Below, piece by piece: positions 1 through 11,640 of a stretch of 64,000 bases of DNA (the stretch's first letter is position 1; the number at the start of each line of letters is the position of its first letter). The notes beneath the pieces are model-generated. The model ran no database searches. It saw only the letters and a list, made by a program, of their open reading frames with translations, and was not told where the DNA came from. Origin of the DNA: Imbricaverruca yamaguchii (lineage: Eukaryota > Arthropoda > Thecostraca > Neoverrucidae); NCBI GenBank assembly GCA_034440575.1, contig JAOTOL010001660.1, positions 3,549,001 to 3,613,000 on the forward strand, given 5' to 3'. Made by a program: the position numbers and the translations under genes.

Positions 1-505
1 CATTATCAGACCCGCTGTCGGCTGCCGTCTCCTGACATCATCAGACCCGCTGTCCCGGCTGCCGTCTCCTGACATTATCAGACCCGCTGTCCCGGCTGCC
101 GTCTCCTGACATCATCAGACCCGCTGTCCCGGCTGCCGTCTCCTGACATTATCAGACCCGCTGTCCCGGCTGTCGGCTCCTGACATCATCAGACCCGCTG
201 TCCCGGCTCCTGACATTATCAGACCCGCTGTCCCGGCTGCCGTCTCCTGACATTATCAGACCCGCTGTCCCAGCTGCCGTCTCCTGACATTATCAGACCC
301 GCTGTCCCGGCTGTCGGCTTCTGACATTATCAGACCCGCTGTTCCGGCTGTCGGCTCCTGACATTATCAGACCCGCTGTTCCAGCTGTCGTCTCCTGACA
401 TCAGACCCGCTGTCCCGGCTGTCGTCTCCTGACATTATCAGACCCGCTGTCCCGGCTGTCGTCTCCTGACATTATCAGACCCGCTGTCCCGGCTGCCATC
501 TCCCG
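1..505. repeat. 36-bp minisatellite, cut by window start
   Basis: Tandem copies of a unit of about 36 bp (TGACATTATCAGACCCGCTG followed by TCCCGGCTGCCGTCTCC). Variants lack the GCCGT segment or read ATCATC. Roughly fourteen copies are visible and the array runs off the left edge. There is no coding signal beyond open frames created by the repeat. Confidence 0.93.
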
Positions 506-830
506 ACACGACCACGGCCGGAGACGAGCCACGCCCGCGACCGCCGCCCATGCACGGCGTGTTCATTACGCGGGTCGAGCTCGTGGCGCGGCCGGTCCCA
601 CACAATGTGACCTCATCTGAATACAATGGCCGCCGTCGCCTGCACCTGGTGCCCACTCGTGGTCGAGCCGCGCGCGCTCCCGCCGCGGTGACGTCATTCT
701 CACGCCTCGGCTGCCGCAGACAGGGAGCGGTCCGGCAAAATTGTGCGGCCTTGGGCGAGGCTGGCGACAATGGTGGCGCTCATGGGCAGGCCCGGTCAGC
801 TGTAGCAACGGCATAGGGGCCGCTGGTATT
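506..830. other. CpG-rich unique block
   Basis: GC- and CpG-rich single-copy DNA directly after the minisatellite. Short overlapping open frames on both strands are expected by chance in GC-rich DNA, and none resembles a known protein. It could be a small CpG island or regulatory block. Confidence 0.35.
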
Positions 831-1002
831 GCACGTGGGTGAGGTCCTTAATCAATGGTGTGCTTAGGACTTGCGTCAGGAAGGTGCAAGCAGATCTGAT
901 GGGCACCTTCATAAGCACCTTCCTAAGTTTTTTCTCAAGTCACCATATTTCGACCATTATTGGTTCAAATGGGCCTATCTATTTATATTTATGTCTTAAA
1001 AT

Positions 1003-1847
1003 CAGGGATGCGGAACCGGAGCCAGAGCCGGAGCCGGAGCCGAACATTTTGCCCGGAGCCGGAGCCGGAGCCGGCGGGACATTTTACTCGGAGCCGGGGT
1101 CGGAGCCGGAGCAGTCAAAAGCAGGGCGGCTCCGACTCCGAAAGAGGTGTAAATTAAACAAAATTAGCAAACATGAAATGAACACATTATACCTAGTATG
1201 GTATGGTATGGTATGAAAACGCATTTTTAAAAGCAAAAATGTTTAAATACGAGTAACATGTGAAAATATCATCAAATAATGGTAGAATAACCAATAACCA
1301 TATTCTAGCCTCAGTAGTCAATGCAATAGTTCCATGTTTAGTTTAGTTAAGTTCATTGTTTCCATCATCAACGTGTTGTTGTACCTTATTAGAGATGAGG
1401 TCAAACATTACAATTTACAACAATGGTGTTCCTTGGACGGTTCACGGGATGGGGAGTGTTGTTGATTCGAGTCTCCCTTCTTCTGATTGCCCCAATACGG
1501 CACGAAGCGAGCGTCAGTTTACGAGGGCATAACACCGAAGTGATTTGGGCGGGGGCGGGTGTTTATTTAAAGATAGATACAGGGTTTATATGGGAAAGTT
1601 TCTTATAATTGTCTGAAGTTTGCGCCTCTGAGTGGTCGCGGCTAACTTTTCTTTACATCCTCCTGTACGGAGCCGGAGCCGGAGCCGGAGCCGCCGGAGC
1701 CGGTACATTTTTCCTGGAGCCGAAGCCGGAGCTGGAGCCGCCGGGACATTTTACTCGGAGCCGGAGCCGGAACCGGAGCCGGGATACTTCCCCGGAGCCG
1801 GAGTCGGAGCCGGAGCCATCCAAAATTTTCCCGGCTCCGCATCCCTG
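1003..1847 (+). mobile_element. Non-autonomous hAT-like transposon (MITE) with GGAGCC-rich ends
   Basis: The element begins CAGGGATGCGGA and ends with the inverted match TCCGCATCCCTG. It is flanked by a perfect 8-bp duplication CTTAAAAT at 995-1002 and 1848-1855. An 8-bp target duplication and CAGGG-type termini are hallmarks of hAT transposons. Both subterminal regions (about 1015-1140 and 1668-1835) carry GGAGCC hexamer runs punctuated by the module ACATTTTACTCGGAGCC. The centre (about 1150-1660) is unique and AT-richer, with no transposase frame. A second, shorter copy lies at 32183-32432. It must have been mobilised in trans. The intact duplication suggests it has not been excised since insertion. 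Confidence 0.85.
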
Positions 1848-1855
1848 CTTAAAAT

Positions 1856-2990
1856 AATTGGTGACAACATAATATTCCTGTTGATGGGGCACCCTACCAG
1901 CATCGTTCCTCAGTCACCCGAATTCAATCCTGTCCCACCTGTTAGAAAGGTTTCTCTGGTATCTCTGTTATTAAGCAGGAACACCGATAAATTAACTAGT
2001 GTTTCGGCGCGAATTTTGGGTCCCGTATATTTTGGGAGTCATTACCTTCAGATTTGTTTGAATCTCTGGCGCGATTTCTGAGACTCCAGGGCGGTTTCTG
2101 GTCTGGATTGTTTTCTTCGGTGTCACTGCTTAAATGTTTCAGTGCACCGGCATGGCTTTGTTGGGCTCCAGTGTATTTCGGGGGCGGTCCGGCACGATTC
2201 TGTGGGGTCCAAGCGTGCATTTCCAGGGTCCAGATGAAATTTGTCCGATCCTCGGTGCGATTATTTGAGGCCGACACCTTTCAGATGGAAGTTGCTCCCT
2301 TGTTCAGAGACACGACACGATTCTTGGGGGCCCACCACCTCTCGGGGCAGGACCTTTTGCCCTTTAACCCTTAAGCACTCCACTGTCTAAAATCGATGTA
2401 CAAATTCGAAGCGCTTACGCATCCAGTGCACATACTTATTTATTTGTTTTCCGGTCACCCCCAGACGTCACCACTAACTGGCGATCTTGTCCACTGTAAG
2501 TATCAAGGGCGCAGGAACGATTTTTTAGGTTGGTTAATTCAAGCGAACAGGCGTTCCACCAGGACCCCGTTCCACAAAACTCCTAGCTCGCATATGGCGC
2601 GAAGCTACACCAACCTTGGCTCAGTCTGCCCGATCGGTGGCGACACACCAACATGTGACATACTACGCCCACCCAACAGACAGCGGACCGACTCCAGACC
2701 CCGTGCCCGTAAAACAGGCCTGTCGCGACCACCCATATCGGGCCGGCGCAAGTTGAAAGAGCAAGAAAGACCTTGTGAAACGGCAACGCTCTGCTATCGT
2801 GTCGTCAACAAACGGCTACACAGCAAGAACGCATTCGTCACACAGACATGCATCGCAAAGAAGCGGGAAGTGCGTCTGACAGTCTGAAGCTCGGGTCTCG
2901 GGACCCGTAAGTGCGTCTGACTGGGTGGAGCTCGGGTCTCCAGACCCGTAAGTGGAGGATCCACATACATTTCCGGAGGAGCTGAAGCAG
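1856..2990. other. Unique DNA without a recognisable gene
   Basis: Single-copy sequence of mixed composition. It contains a 163-codon open frame on the plus strand (2396-2887), the longest non-repetitive frame nearby. Its translation is rich in R, T, P and K, has no recognisable domain, and I do not call it a gene. A local duplication of AGCTCGGGTCTC followed by GACCCGTAAGTG lies at about 2887-2953. Confidence 0.4.
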
Positions 2991-3010
2991 CCCCCCCCCC
3001 CCCCCCCCCC
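2991..3010. repeat. Poly-C tract (20 C)
   Basis: Uninterrupted run of twenty C. It may form an i-motif, or G-quadruplex structures on the other strand, and its length is a likely sequencing-error site. Confidence 0.95.
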
Positions 3011-3469
3011 GAAATGATGCCATGGCATAGCATAGTAACTAGTGCGCCAGACACTCAACCGTTTTCTTCTTATTTGAGGCCACCAACGCTCGCATAGCTT
3101 TTCCAAATAACTTATCATAGCTCCAGCCATACTTGGGTTCCCCCACCGACAGGGAACTTAATGCATTGTTTTCTGCATTAAATAATTTCTGGAGTTTGTC
3201 GAAATTGGGCACCTGTGGACTCGGGTCGGTGCCGTATCACGCAAAAAGGTGCTCGCCGGTACAAAAGTAATTGAGCTGCATGCATAGCAAAGCCCCGGTA
3301 CGGTCAGAGGGTACATCACAGCTAGGCGTGCCGATATTCCGGACACGTATAATGCTAACACGCTCGGTCCGTGTGCGGGATACCCCTGACACGGAAACCA
3401 ATCCAGCCCCGGCTAAGACCCGAACCCCGGCGCATATCTGGACCACACCTTAGCCACTGTGTCGTAACG

Positions 3470-4170
3470 AAAGCCGATCATGGCCGCCTCCGTCGAAGGC
3501 GTGTCGCCCCGCCGGCCGAGTCCACCCGGCCGGTAATGCCGGTCGTGCGCGCTCATGATTACTTCATTCTGCGGGAAGCCCACTGTCATTCCATTCCACA
3601 CGCAGTCGCACGCGAAGCGCCCGAGCTCATCATCGAGCGCGGCTGTCTGCCCCGAGCCAGCCATTTCCGTCGGAAATATCGGCCGGCTCGCTTCGTCTTC
3701 ACTTTACGCGAGGTCAGCCCCGGCGACGCGGCCAGGGCGGCGCTGGCGACGCAGATCGGGCCCGGCGCGCGCCCAAAATCGGCTTCGGATTGGGCTGTTG
3801 GGGTTAAACTTCATTTGCATAGACCTCTGGCGGCCGGAGATAACGCGGCGCGTCAGAAGACGAGCCGCACTCATCAAATGTACCCGCCATAAACCGACGC
3901 CGGCCCCGTAAAGACGGATTGGATCATACGGACGGCGAATAAAAACGGTATTAAAGTTTATAACAGCGCCCGGGCAGAGGCGGCTCCGACGACTTCGGCC
4001 TTTATGGGTGGCGAACAAACGGTCCATCGCCCGAGTGGCTTTCTAACTGCGATACTTTCCTTTGGTCGGCGAGAGACGCGTCCCCGGACGTTTCATTTCG
4101 CAGCCTTTCTTTTCACTTCTTGGCGCAAGTTTTCCGCGTCGCAATTCACATTTGGCGACTGAACCGCCAG
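3470..4170. promoter_or_regulatory. CpG-rich block with octamer and homeobox-type motifs
   Basis: High CpG density without a credible exon. From about 3780 to 3960 it carries a perfect octamer ATTTGCAT (about 3813), GATAA, CATAAA, TCAAATG and ATTAAAGTTTATAA in quick succession. Clustered AT-rich factor sites inside a CpG-rich context look like an enhancer or distal promoter. The regulatory role is inference from composition and motifs only. Confidence 0.4.
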
Positions 4171-5460
4171 TGTGATTGACGAGTGTTGGCTTAGCTGCCC
4201 GCTCCTCTGGGGTGTTGGGCATCTAGCGGCATCCCAGTAGACCATGGCGCGGCATCAGAGCTGGCCGATGCCCGACTCCGTACGGATTTGGAGCCGAGAA
4301 ACAACGGTGCGGCATTACTGTGCACGCAACGTGTCTGATGATAGCCGGTCCGATGTATTTCGGTCAAATCCATGTATGTATTTGGGAAAAGATGACATCA
4401 ACTTGTGGATGGTCACAACGGCAAACAGTACGCTAACATTAGGATGTAAAGTTGTGCATTGGACATGGACGTAGCAACAGGGAGGAGGAAGTCCTGTGTG
4501 CCTGAATATTTACGGATTTTGCGTAGCCTTGTGGATGATGCATGACTAGAATCGACTCTGTCCACTGCAAATTTTGAACGCGCCTGTTCCTTGCATCAAG
4601 CGACTTCTCCAAGAAACGTTGAAGTCTTAGTAGTAACCACCACATCATCTGCCCCGGCGCGTTTCCTCCCGAACTTCTTAACACTGAAGTTCGGGAGGAA
4701 ACGCGCCGAAATCCTTGGAAACACTGAAACACTGAAATAAAGTGAAATGGAACAACGGAGAAAAGTAAAGTATTGCTGACTATACTATTGTGTGTACCTC
4801 ACAAAAGATAGCCTGATATCCCGTCAGGCATCCTCAAGGATATTCACCTTCTCCATCTCCACAGTTCACAGGTAATGTGCATTATGGAGCATTATAAATT
4901 GCCACAAACATGCATTGATCGGTAGAAATCGCAGTGGGTTGTATGATGCTTTAAGAAGTCGAATTGCTCTCATTGCAAAAGTACAAAATTGACAGAAGTC
5001 GACACACGTACATGTTGGTTTGCATCAGGAAGTCGTATACACAACACAACAGCGAATCAAGCATTTTTGGTCATATTTGTCAGCTTTGGGCAAGAGTTGC
5101 CTGCGTTGCTAATGTCAGCGTTGCTGACGTAGCATTTGTGGCGATGAGTAGCGGTGCATTGGTTCTGTATTGAAGTCTAATCCTCCTCATTCTTGTTTTC
5201 TTATTCTCCAGTATCTTCTTTGTCAGCTATTTGATGAAAAGACCACTATTGAAAGGCTTTAACCCCCTTCCCCAATTCCTTTTATAGGTGTTGGTCCTGT
5301 TTGGGTACCGCAATTGCAAAGCGTTGCGGCGGGGCTAGTAGCTGGTTTAGGTCAATGCGGACTGCATTAGGCTGCAAATAACAAAGAAAGCACAATTGAA
5401 TTGCAAATTCTGCAAACCGGGTTGCTTATCAACTTGTAGCAGCATCAGGATTTTACAAAA
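4171..5460. other. Unique DNA without a recognisable gene
   Basis: Single-copy sequence grading from GC-rich to AT-rich. Apart from the hairpin at 4656-4707 I see no coding, RNA or mobile-element signal. Confidence 0.4.
4656..4707. repeat. Perfect 22-bp inverted repeat, 8-nt loop
   Basis: Left arm 4656-4677 (GGCGCGTTTCCTCCCGAACT plus TC) is matched base for base by 4686-4707, with loop TTAACACT. The flanks do not extend the stem. It could be a foldback remnant of a mobile element, a small-RNA precursor, or a rare hairpin arising by template switching. Confidence 0.85.
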
Positions 5461-5464
5461 ATTA

Positions 5465-5860
5465 AGTGCAGCAGACCAAACGCTCATTTGACGTGTGGCG
5501 GAGCCTGTCTGTGGCTACCACAGACGGTCACGTGCACCATACCAGACACCCATTTGACATGTGGCGGAGCCTGTCTGTGGCTACCACAGACGAGCACGTG
5601 CACCAGACCAGACACTCGTTTGACATGTGGCGGGGTCGGTCTGTGGCCACCACAGACGGCGCGTGCACCAGACCAGACACTCGTTTGACGTGTGGCGGGG
5701 TCGGTCTGTGGCTACCACAGACGAGCACGTGCACCAGACCAGACACCCATTTGACATGTGGCGGGGTCGGTCTGTGGCCACCACAGACGGGCGCGTGCAC
5801 CAGACCAGACACCCACTTGACGTGTGGCGGGGTCGGTCTGTGGCCACCACAGACGAGCAA
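5465..5860. repeat. 66-bp minisatellite
   Basis: Six copies of a unit of about 66 bp (TTTGACGTGTGGCGGGGTCG, GTCTGTGGCCACCACAGAC, then CGTGCACCAGACCAGACAC). Each unit contains the small palindrome GTCTGTGGCCACCACAGAC. Because 66 is divisible by three, all phases stay open and give artefactual 22-residue repeat peptides. Confidence 0.9.
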
Positions 5861-5980
5861 TGTTCAGAAGACCTCGGCCGATGCCGCCGCGGCTGCTCAG
5901 CCGTTCACTGCCCGCGTCAGCTGAGCAATAATCAGCTGGCGTTTGTTGTGTCGGCGACGGCCGGGTGCCTGACCTCCGTC

Positions 5981-6228
5981 GCGCTGACCGCGACAGGCCA
6001 CGGCAGATGCAGCACCATCGTGTCGCGCCGCGCTGACCGCGACAGGCCACGGCAGATGCAGCACCATCGTGTCGCGCCGCGCTGACCGCGACAGGCCACG
6101 GCAGATGCAGCACCATCGTGTCGCGCCGCGCTGACCGCGACAGGCCACGGCAGATGCAGCACCATCGTGTCGCGTCGCGCTGACCGCGACAGGCCACGGC
6201 AGATGCAGCACCATCATGTCGCGCCGCG
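5981..6228. repeat. 49-bp minisatellite
   Basis: Five near-identical copies of a 49-bp unit starting GCGCTGACCGCGACAGGCCA and ending TGTCGCGCC, spaced at 5981, 6030, 6079 and so on. The very low divergence indicates recent expansion or homogenisation. Confidence 0.92.
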
Positions 6229-6324
6229 GGGCACGGCCAGATTAGTCCGGCAATTGGCCTGCACGATGCCCGGGAATGCACCCGAGGCGCGACACAGCGC
6301 CGGCTGCTGTGGTTCGATGGTGCC

Positions 6325-6960
6325 GGCGGTGTGTGATGTGTGGGTGGATGGTGGATGGTGGTGTGTGATGTGTGGGTGGATGGTGGATGGTGGTGTGTGA
6401 TGTGTGGGTGGATGGTGGATGGTGGTGTGTGATGTGTGGGTGGATGGTGGATGGTGGTGTGTGATGTGTGGGTGGATGGTGGATGGTGCCGGTGGTGTGT
6501 GGTGTGTGGGTGGATGGTGGATGGTGGTGTGTGATGTGTGGGTGGATGGTGCTCGGTGTTGTATGATGCGTGGGTGGGTGGTGCCGATTGTATCCAGTGA
6601 TGTGTGATGTGTGAGTGGATGGTGCCGGTGGTGTGTGATGTGTGGGTGGATGATGGATGGTACCGGTGATGTGTGATGGGTGAATGTATGGCAGAGGTAA
6701 TGCATGATGTATGGGTGAATGCCAGAGGTGTGGGTGGATGGTACATGTGGTGCATGATGTGTAGGTGGGTGGCATAAGTGATGTGTGTTGTGTGATGTGT
6801 GATTCTATAGCGTGGGTGATGTGATGTGGATAGTGGATTGTGCGGATTGTGTGTGATGTTTGTATGGATGGCACAGGTGATGTGACGTATGGGTGGATGG
6901 TACAGGTGACATGTGATATGCGGATGGATGGCGCGTGCTATGTGTGATGTGTGGACACAC
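6325..6960. repeat. About 31-bp GT/GGAT-rich minisatellite
   Basis: Unit GTGTGTGATGTGTGGGTGGA then TGGTGGATGGT. It is nearly perfect at 6325-6540 and decays progressively to about 6960. The reverse frames yield His/Thr/Pro-rich peptides that are artefacts. Confidence 0.92.
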
Positions 6961-7254
6961 CAGTGGCGAAAAAAATAATCTCCGGCTCTGTTGTGTTCGA
7001 AACTAGTGCATCCTTTGCAAGCTCAGCTTGCAGTTCCAGTGTGCAGCTCATTGTGCAACTAGCACGCAGCTCGGCGTGAGGCCCCGCTATGCAGCTCAGT
7101 GATTAGCTGTAGAACGTGGCGTAGCGTGCAATGCAGTTTAAAAGTTCGATGCTTAGCTACTTTTGGATGTTTCCAGAGCACAATTCACCAGCTATGGAAC
7201 AAATGGCATTGTTCCATAGAGTGCTTGTGATGAGCATTCTCATGCGACAAGCTG

Positions 7255-7440
7255 CTGGCCTCCAGCGCACGTCCACGTCATCCAGCGCACGCCTGACGTC
7301 ATCAGGCGCACGCCTGACGTCATCCAGCGCACGCCTGACGTCATCCAGCGCACGCCTGACGTCCTTCAGCGCACGCCTGACGTCATCCAGCGCACGCCTG
7401 ACGTCCTCCAGCGCACGCCTGACGCCACAGCACAAGTCCT
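7255..7440. repeat. 21-bp minisatellite carrying CRE palindromes
   Basis: Unit CCAGCGCACGCCTGACGTCAT, about eight copies. Four copies contain the full CRE palindrome TGACGTCA and the others have TGACGTCC or related forms. It grades into the longer-period array that follows. Confidence 0.9.
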
Positions 7441-7945
7441 CCAGGGCACGTCTAATGTCCTTCAGCACACGTCCCCCAGGGCACGTCTAATGTCGTTCAG
7501 CACACGTCCGACGCCCCACAAGTGCCCCAGCGCACGTCTGATGTCCTTCAGCACACGTCCCCCAGGGCAGGTCTAATGTCCTTCGGCACACGTCCCCCAG
7601 GGCGCGTCTAATGTCTGTCAGCGCACGTCCGACGCCCCAGAACAAGTCCCCTAGGGCACGTCTAATGTCCTTCAGCACAGGTCCGACGCCCCAGCACAAG
7701 TCCCCCAGGGCGCGTCTAATGTCTTTCAGCACACGTCCCCCAGGGCACGTCTAATGTCGTTCAGCACACGTCCGACGCCAAAGCACAAGTCCCCATGGCA
7801 CGTCTAATGTTCTTCAGCACACGTCCGACGCCAAAGCACAAGTCCCCAGGGCACGTCTAATGTTCTTCAGCACACGTCCGACGCCAAAGCACAAGTCCCC
7901 AGGACACGTCTAATGTCCTTCAGCGCCGATACTCAGAGCGCGATT
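7441..7945. repeat. Composite minisatellite of the AGCACACGTCCGACGCC type
   Basis: Related units (CTTCAGCACACGTCCGACGC, CCCAGCACAAGTCCCCAGGG, CACGTCTAATGT) in periods of about 30 to 60 bp, apparently derived from the adjoining 21-bp array. Not coding. Confidence 0.85.
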
Positions 7946-8880
7946 CAGCCCCAGCGGACAGGGAGTGCCAGTGTGTCAGAGAGTGTCACGGTGTAACAGA
8001 GTCAGCCAAAATACACAGCTAGAAGATATGGTGGACAGCCACGGCGCCAAGTTATCCTTAGCGCAGCCATCAACTGACCAAGAATTAGCAGGGCACCGAC
8101 GACATTTTTTAATGGGAGAAGACCTGGAGTTTTGCTGACAGCCAAAAGTAGCGGAGCAGAGCGAACGTTGGCAGACATGGAAGGGAAGGGAAACGGCTGG
8201 CATTGTCGCGCTTCTGGGGTAGTGGACACCTACACACCGCCGTTGGTGGTTCCAGAGAGCAAAAAGCAACTTGGTCTACCACCTCCACCCACACCAAAAA
8301 GGTGGTGAATAACATCCCAACTTCGACATTTTCTGTTAATAGTAGTGTTACCATTTTGCAGTATATTCATCGGCCGCTATAACGTGAGATCCGTGAATCT
8401 TCTATCGTAGACTGGCATCACATTTTCCCCCGGGACAAAGTACTTTTCTCTCAGACGAACCTGACCTCTGCATCCTGGTCTCCGCATCCTGTGTTATACG
8501 GAAGCCTTGCGTTGTCTCTAATTCTAATCGTTTTCTCCACAAAGTGACGCAGAAAAAAGCTCAATGATACCCGACTCTACCATTTCGCAAGCTCTTCACC
8601 AACAGCTGTGTTTACATCATAATGCAGGTGAGGCTCTCAGCCGGCCCACATAACACCCCTGATCAGTAGCGGCTTGCGCTGTCGGGCAGCTCAGCCAGGC
8701 ATGCACCTGTGACGTCACCAGCACCATCAGCAGCCGCCGTGATGTCACGCCGATCACGCGGCCCTGTGTCCGCTGACAGCCGTGACAGAGTCCCATCAGT
8801 AACTTCCCACGTGCTGCACGCTCCCCGCGACACGGCCACACGCCGACCGAGCGTGTGGTGGTGACTGGGTGACTGGGTGT
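7946..8880. other. Unique DNA without a recognisable gene
   Basis: Single-copy DNA. Overlapping minus-strand open frames at 7976-8354 are not repetitive, but no domain is recognisable and no frame dominates. A decayed coding relic is possible but unsupported. Confidence 0.35.
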
Positions 8881-8884
8881 AGTA

Positions 8885-10075
8885 GCTGGTAGCCACAACA
8901 CCCGCCCAGCTGCCGCCCAGCTGCGGTGATGATCCTCACTGGGTGCTGTAGCTGGTAGCCTGTCCAGCTGCCGCCCAGCGGTGATGTCCTCCGGGCTGGT
9001 AGCCTGTCCAGCTGCCGCCCAGTTCGGTGATGAGCCTCACTGGGTGCTGCAGCTGGTAGCCCGTCCAGCTGCCGCCCAGTCTCGGTGATGATCCTCACTG
9101 GGTGCTGTAGCTGGTAGCCCGTCCAGCTGCCGCCCAGTCTCGGTGATGATCCTCACTGGGTGCTGCAGCTGGTAGCCCGTCCAGCTGCCGCCCAGCTGCG
9201 GTGATGAGCCTCACTGGGTGCTGTAGCTGGTAGCCCGTCCAGCTGCCGCCCAGCTGCGGTGATGAGCCTCACTGGGTGCTGCAGCTGGTAGCCTGTCCAG
9301 CTGCCGCCCAGTCTCGGTGATGATCCTCACTGGGTGCTGCAGCTGGTAGCCCGTCCAGCTGCCGCCCAGTCTCGGTGATGATCCTCACTGGGTGCAGTGG
9401 CTGGTAGCCTGTCCAGCTGCCGCCCAGTCTCGGTGATGATCCTTCTGGGTGCAGTGGCTGGTAGCCCGTCCAGCTGCCGCCCAGTCTCGGTGATGAGCCT
9501 CACTGGGTGCTGCAGCTGGTAGCCTGTCCAGCTGCCGCCCAGTCTCGGTGATGAGCCTCACTGGGTGCTGCAGCTGGTAGCCTGTCCAGCTGCCGCCCAG
9601 TCTCGGTGATGATCCTCACTGGGTGCTGTAGCTGGTAGCCCGTCCAGCTGCCGCCCAGTCTCGGTGATGATCCTCACTGGGTGCTGTAGCTGGTAGCCTG
9701 TCCAGCTGCCGCCCAGTCTCGGTGATGAGCCTCACTGGGTGCTGCAGCTGGTAGCCTGTCCAGCTGCCGCCCAGTCTCGGTGATGAGCCTCACTGGGTGC
9801 TGCAGCTGGTAGCCCGTCCAGCTGCCGCCCAGTCTCGGTGATGACCTCACTGGGTGGGCTGGTAGCCTGTCCAGCTGCCGCCCAGTCTCGGTGATGAGCC
9901 TCACTGTGCAGCTGGTAGCCCGTCCAGCTGCCGCCCAGTCTCGGTGATGAGCCTCACTGGGTGCTGCAGCTGGTAGCCTGTCCAGCTGCCGCCCAGTCTC
10001 GGTGATGAGCCTCACTGGGTGCTGTAGCTGGTAGCCCGTCCAGCTGCCGCCCAGTCTCGGTGATGAGCCTGACTC
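8885..10075. repeat. 58-bp minisatellite (about 20 copies)
   Basis: Unit CTCGGTGATGATCCTCACTG, GGTGCTGTAGCTGGTAGCC, then CGTCCAGCTGCCGCCCAGT, 58 bp by the spacing of consecutive CTCGGTG starts (9081, 9139). Variants alternate ATCC/AGCC and CCCG/CCTG. It contains CAGCTG E-boxes. Confidence 0.93.
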
Positions 10076-10164
10076 AGATCCCCCGCACGGTCTGGCTAAC
10101 GTGATACAACACCGCCAAATTCCAGGCTTATCGTCTCGGCACGTGGCAGGTAGGGCATCCGTGT

Positions 10165-10530
10165 CGCTGGATGTGGCTTTGTGTAGCTCTGTGTGGCTCT
10201 GTGTGCCTCTGTGTAGCTACGTGTGGCTCTGTGCAGCTCTGTGTGCCTTTGTGTGGCTATGTATGTCTGTGTCTGGCTGTATGTGACTGTGTGTGGCTCT
10301 GTGTGGCTCTGTGACTCTGTACCTCCGTAGCCCTGCGTGGCTCTGTGTGGTTATGTGGGGTTCTGTATGCTCTGTGTGGCTCTATGTTGCTCTGTGCGGC
10401 GATATGGCGCTCTGTGTGGCTTTGTTCGTCTCTGTGTTGCTGTGTGAGGCTCTGTTCGTCTCTATGTGGCTCTGTGGAGCTCTGTGTGGTTCTGTATGGT
10501 TCCGTGCTGCTCTGGGAGGCCCGGTTTAGG
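10165..10530. repeat. Degenerate 11-12-bp GTGTGGCTCT repeat
   Basis: Irregular tandem TGTGTGGCTCTG units. The translated Leu/Cys/Trp-rich frames on the plus strand follow from the unit and are not credible membrane proteins. Confidence 0.85.
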
Positions 10531-11635
10531 GCAGCATCGACCGCGCAAATTCCACATAGCGCAACAGCCACATTACGGGCACTATCGAGACTATTCACGG
10601 CGAAATGTCGAAGTATAACCTATTCGGAGCCTCCACGGCTCGTGTGATTTATACTGGCTCGTCATTTGACGATGTTCACGTGCTGCAGTGTCGCCCTGTG
10701 CGGCCCATCTCGCCTGCAGCTCGTTGCCATGCCACCACGTCACCATGCGGCGGTGACCTATGCCCCGACGCTGCCTAGGTGGCAGCTTTGAACTGCGACA
10801 CTGGTCCGGATATAGCCGGTCAGGTGCGGCAGTCGCCACCTGACGACACAGCATCGGACCCGCTCCGCGAACCGCCCGGGGAGCGGGTATCACCGGCGGC
10901 GCTGAGTTGTCACTCGAACTGCTGCCCCAGACGGTGTCCGTGTCACAGGGCAGCGTCGCCGCTGTCGTCTGGAAGGTCGGGTGACGGTCGCCGCCGGTCG
11001 GTACCGAGCCACGACACTGACCTGACCTGACCGAGGGGCTCGTCCACGCGCCGTGATCGATGATCGAGGCCATCGTAACCGTGATCGTGACCAAGCGAGT
11101 TTGTGATGCGTGTCTGTAGCAATGGTCGCGACCGTGAGCTTCACCCGGCCCGCAAATCGTGACCTGCCGCGTGACCTGACCTGTGCAACATCGCTTCGAT
11201 TATGACCTCACCCGTACTCGCAATCTAGCCTCGGCTAGTGGGCGTCAGGGGACAGGAAGCCTGATCTGTTTGGGATGCCACAGCTCACGACTGTGATCTC
11301 CGCCCCCGATCTGACCAGTGTCGTGACAAAGCCCACGACCCGACCTGACCTGGCCTGACTAGCAACTCGCGGCGAGCAACTGGCAAGACACCGGTGTCAT
11401 TAGCGGTGACTCCATTGTTGGTAGGACGGGGCACGTGCCGGTGCGGTGGTGCCCTGCACATTTCCTGGCTCGGCAGAGCTGGGCTCGGCTGGGCACGCTC
11501 GCCGCCGGCCATCTAATGTGCGGCGCGGTCGTCTCATCATGGCAGAGATGTCCCCAGAGGGTCCAGCACCGCCGCCAGCCGGCCGCCGCAGGCGAGTAAA
11601 GTGCAGCCAGGACAGAGACAGATCCTGGTGGATAT
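10531..11635. other. GC-rich unique DNA
   Basis: CpG-rich single-copy sequence with internal weak similarity (GTGACC, CGTGATCG words at 11000-11230). The open frames are of the length expected by chance. No gene is recognised. Confidence 0.35.
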
Positions 11636-11640
11636 AACGG

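Noticed and set aside
2396..2887. 163-codon frame as a gene
   Set aside because: Unbiased, basic, domain-free translation; the start context and surroundings give no support. Its length is possible by chance in 64 kb.
10257..10647. Cys/Leu/Trp-rich membrane-protein-like frames
   Set aside because: Product of the GTGTGGCTCT repeat; alternating frames look similar.
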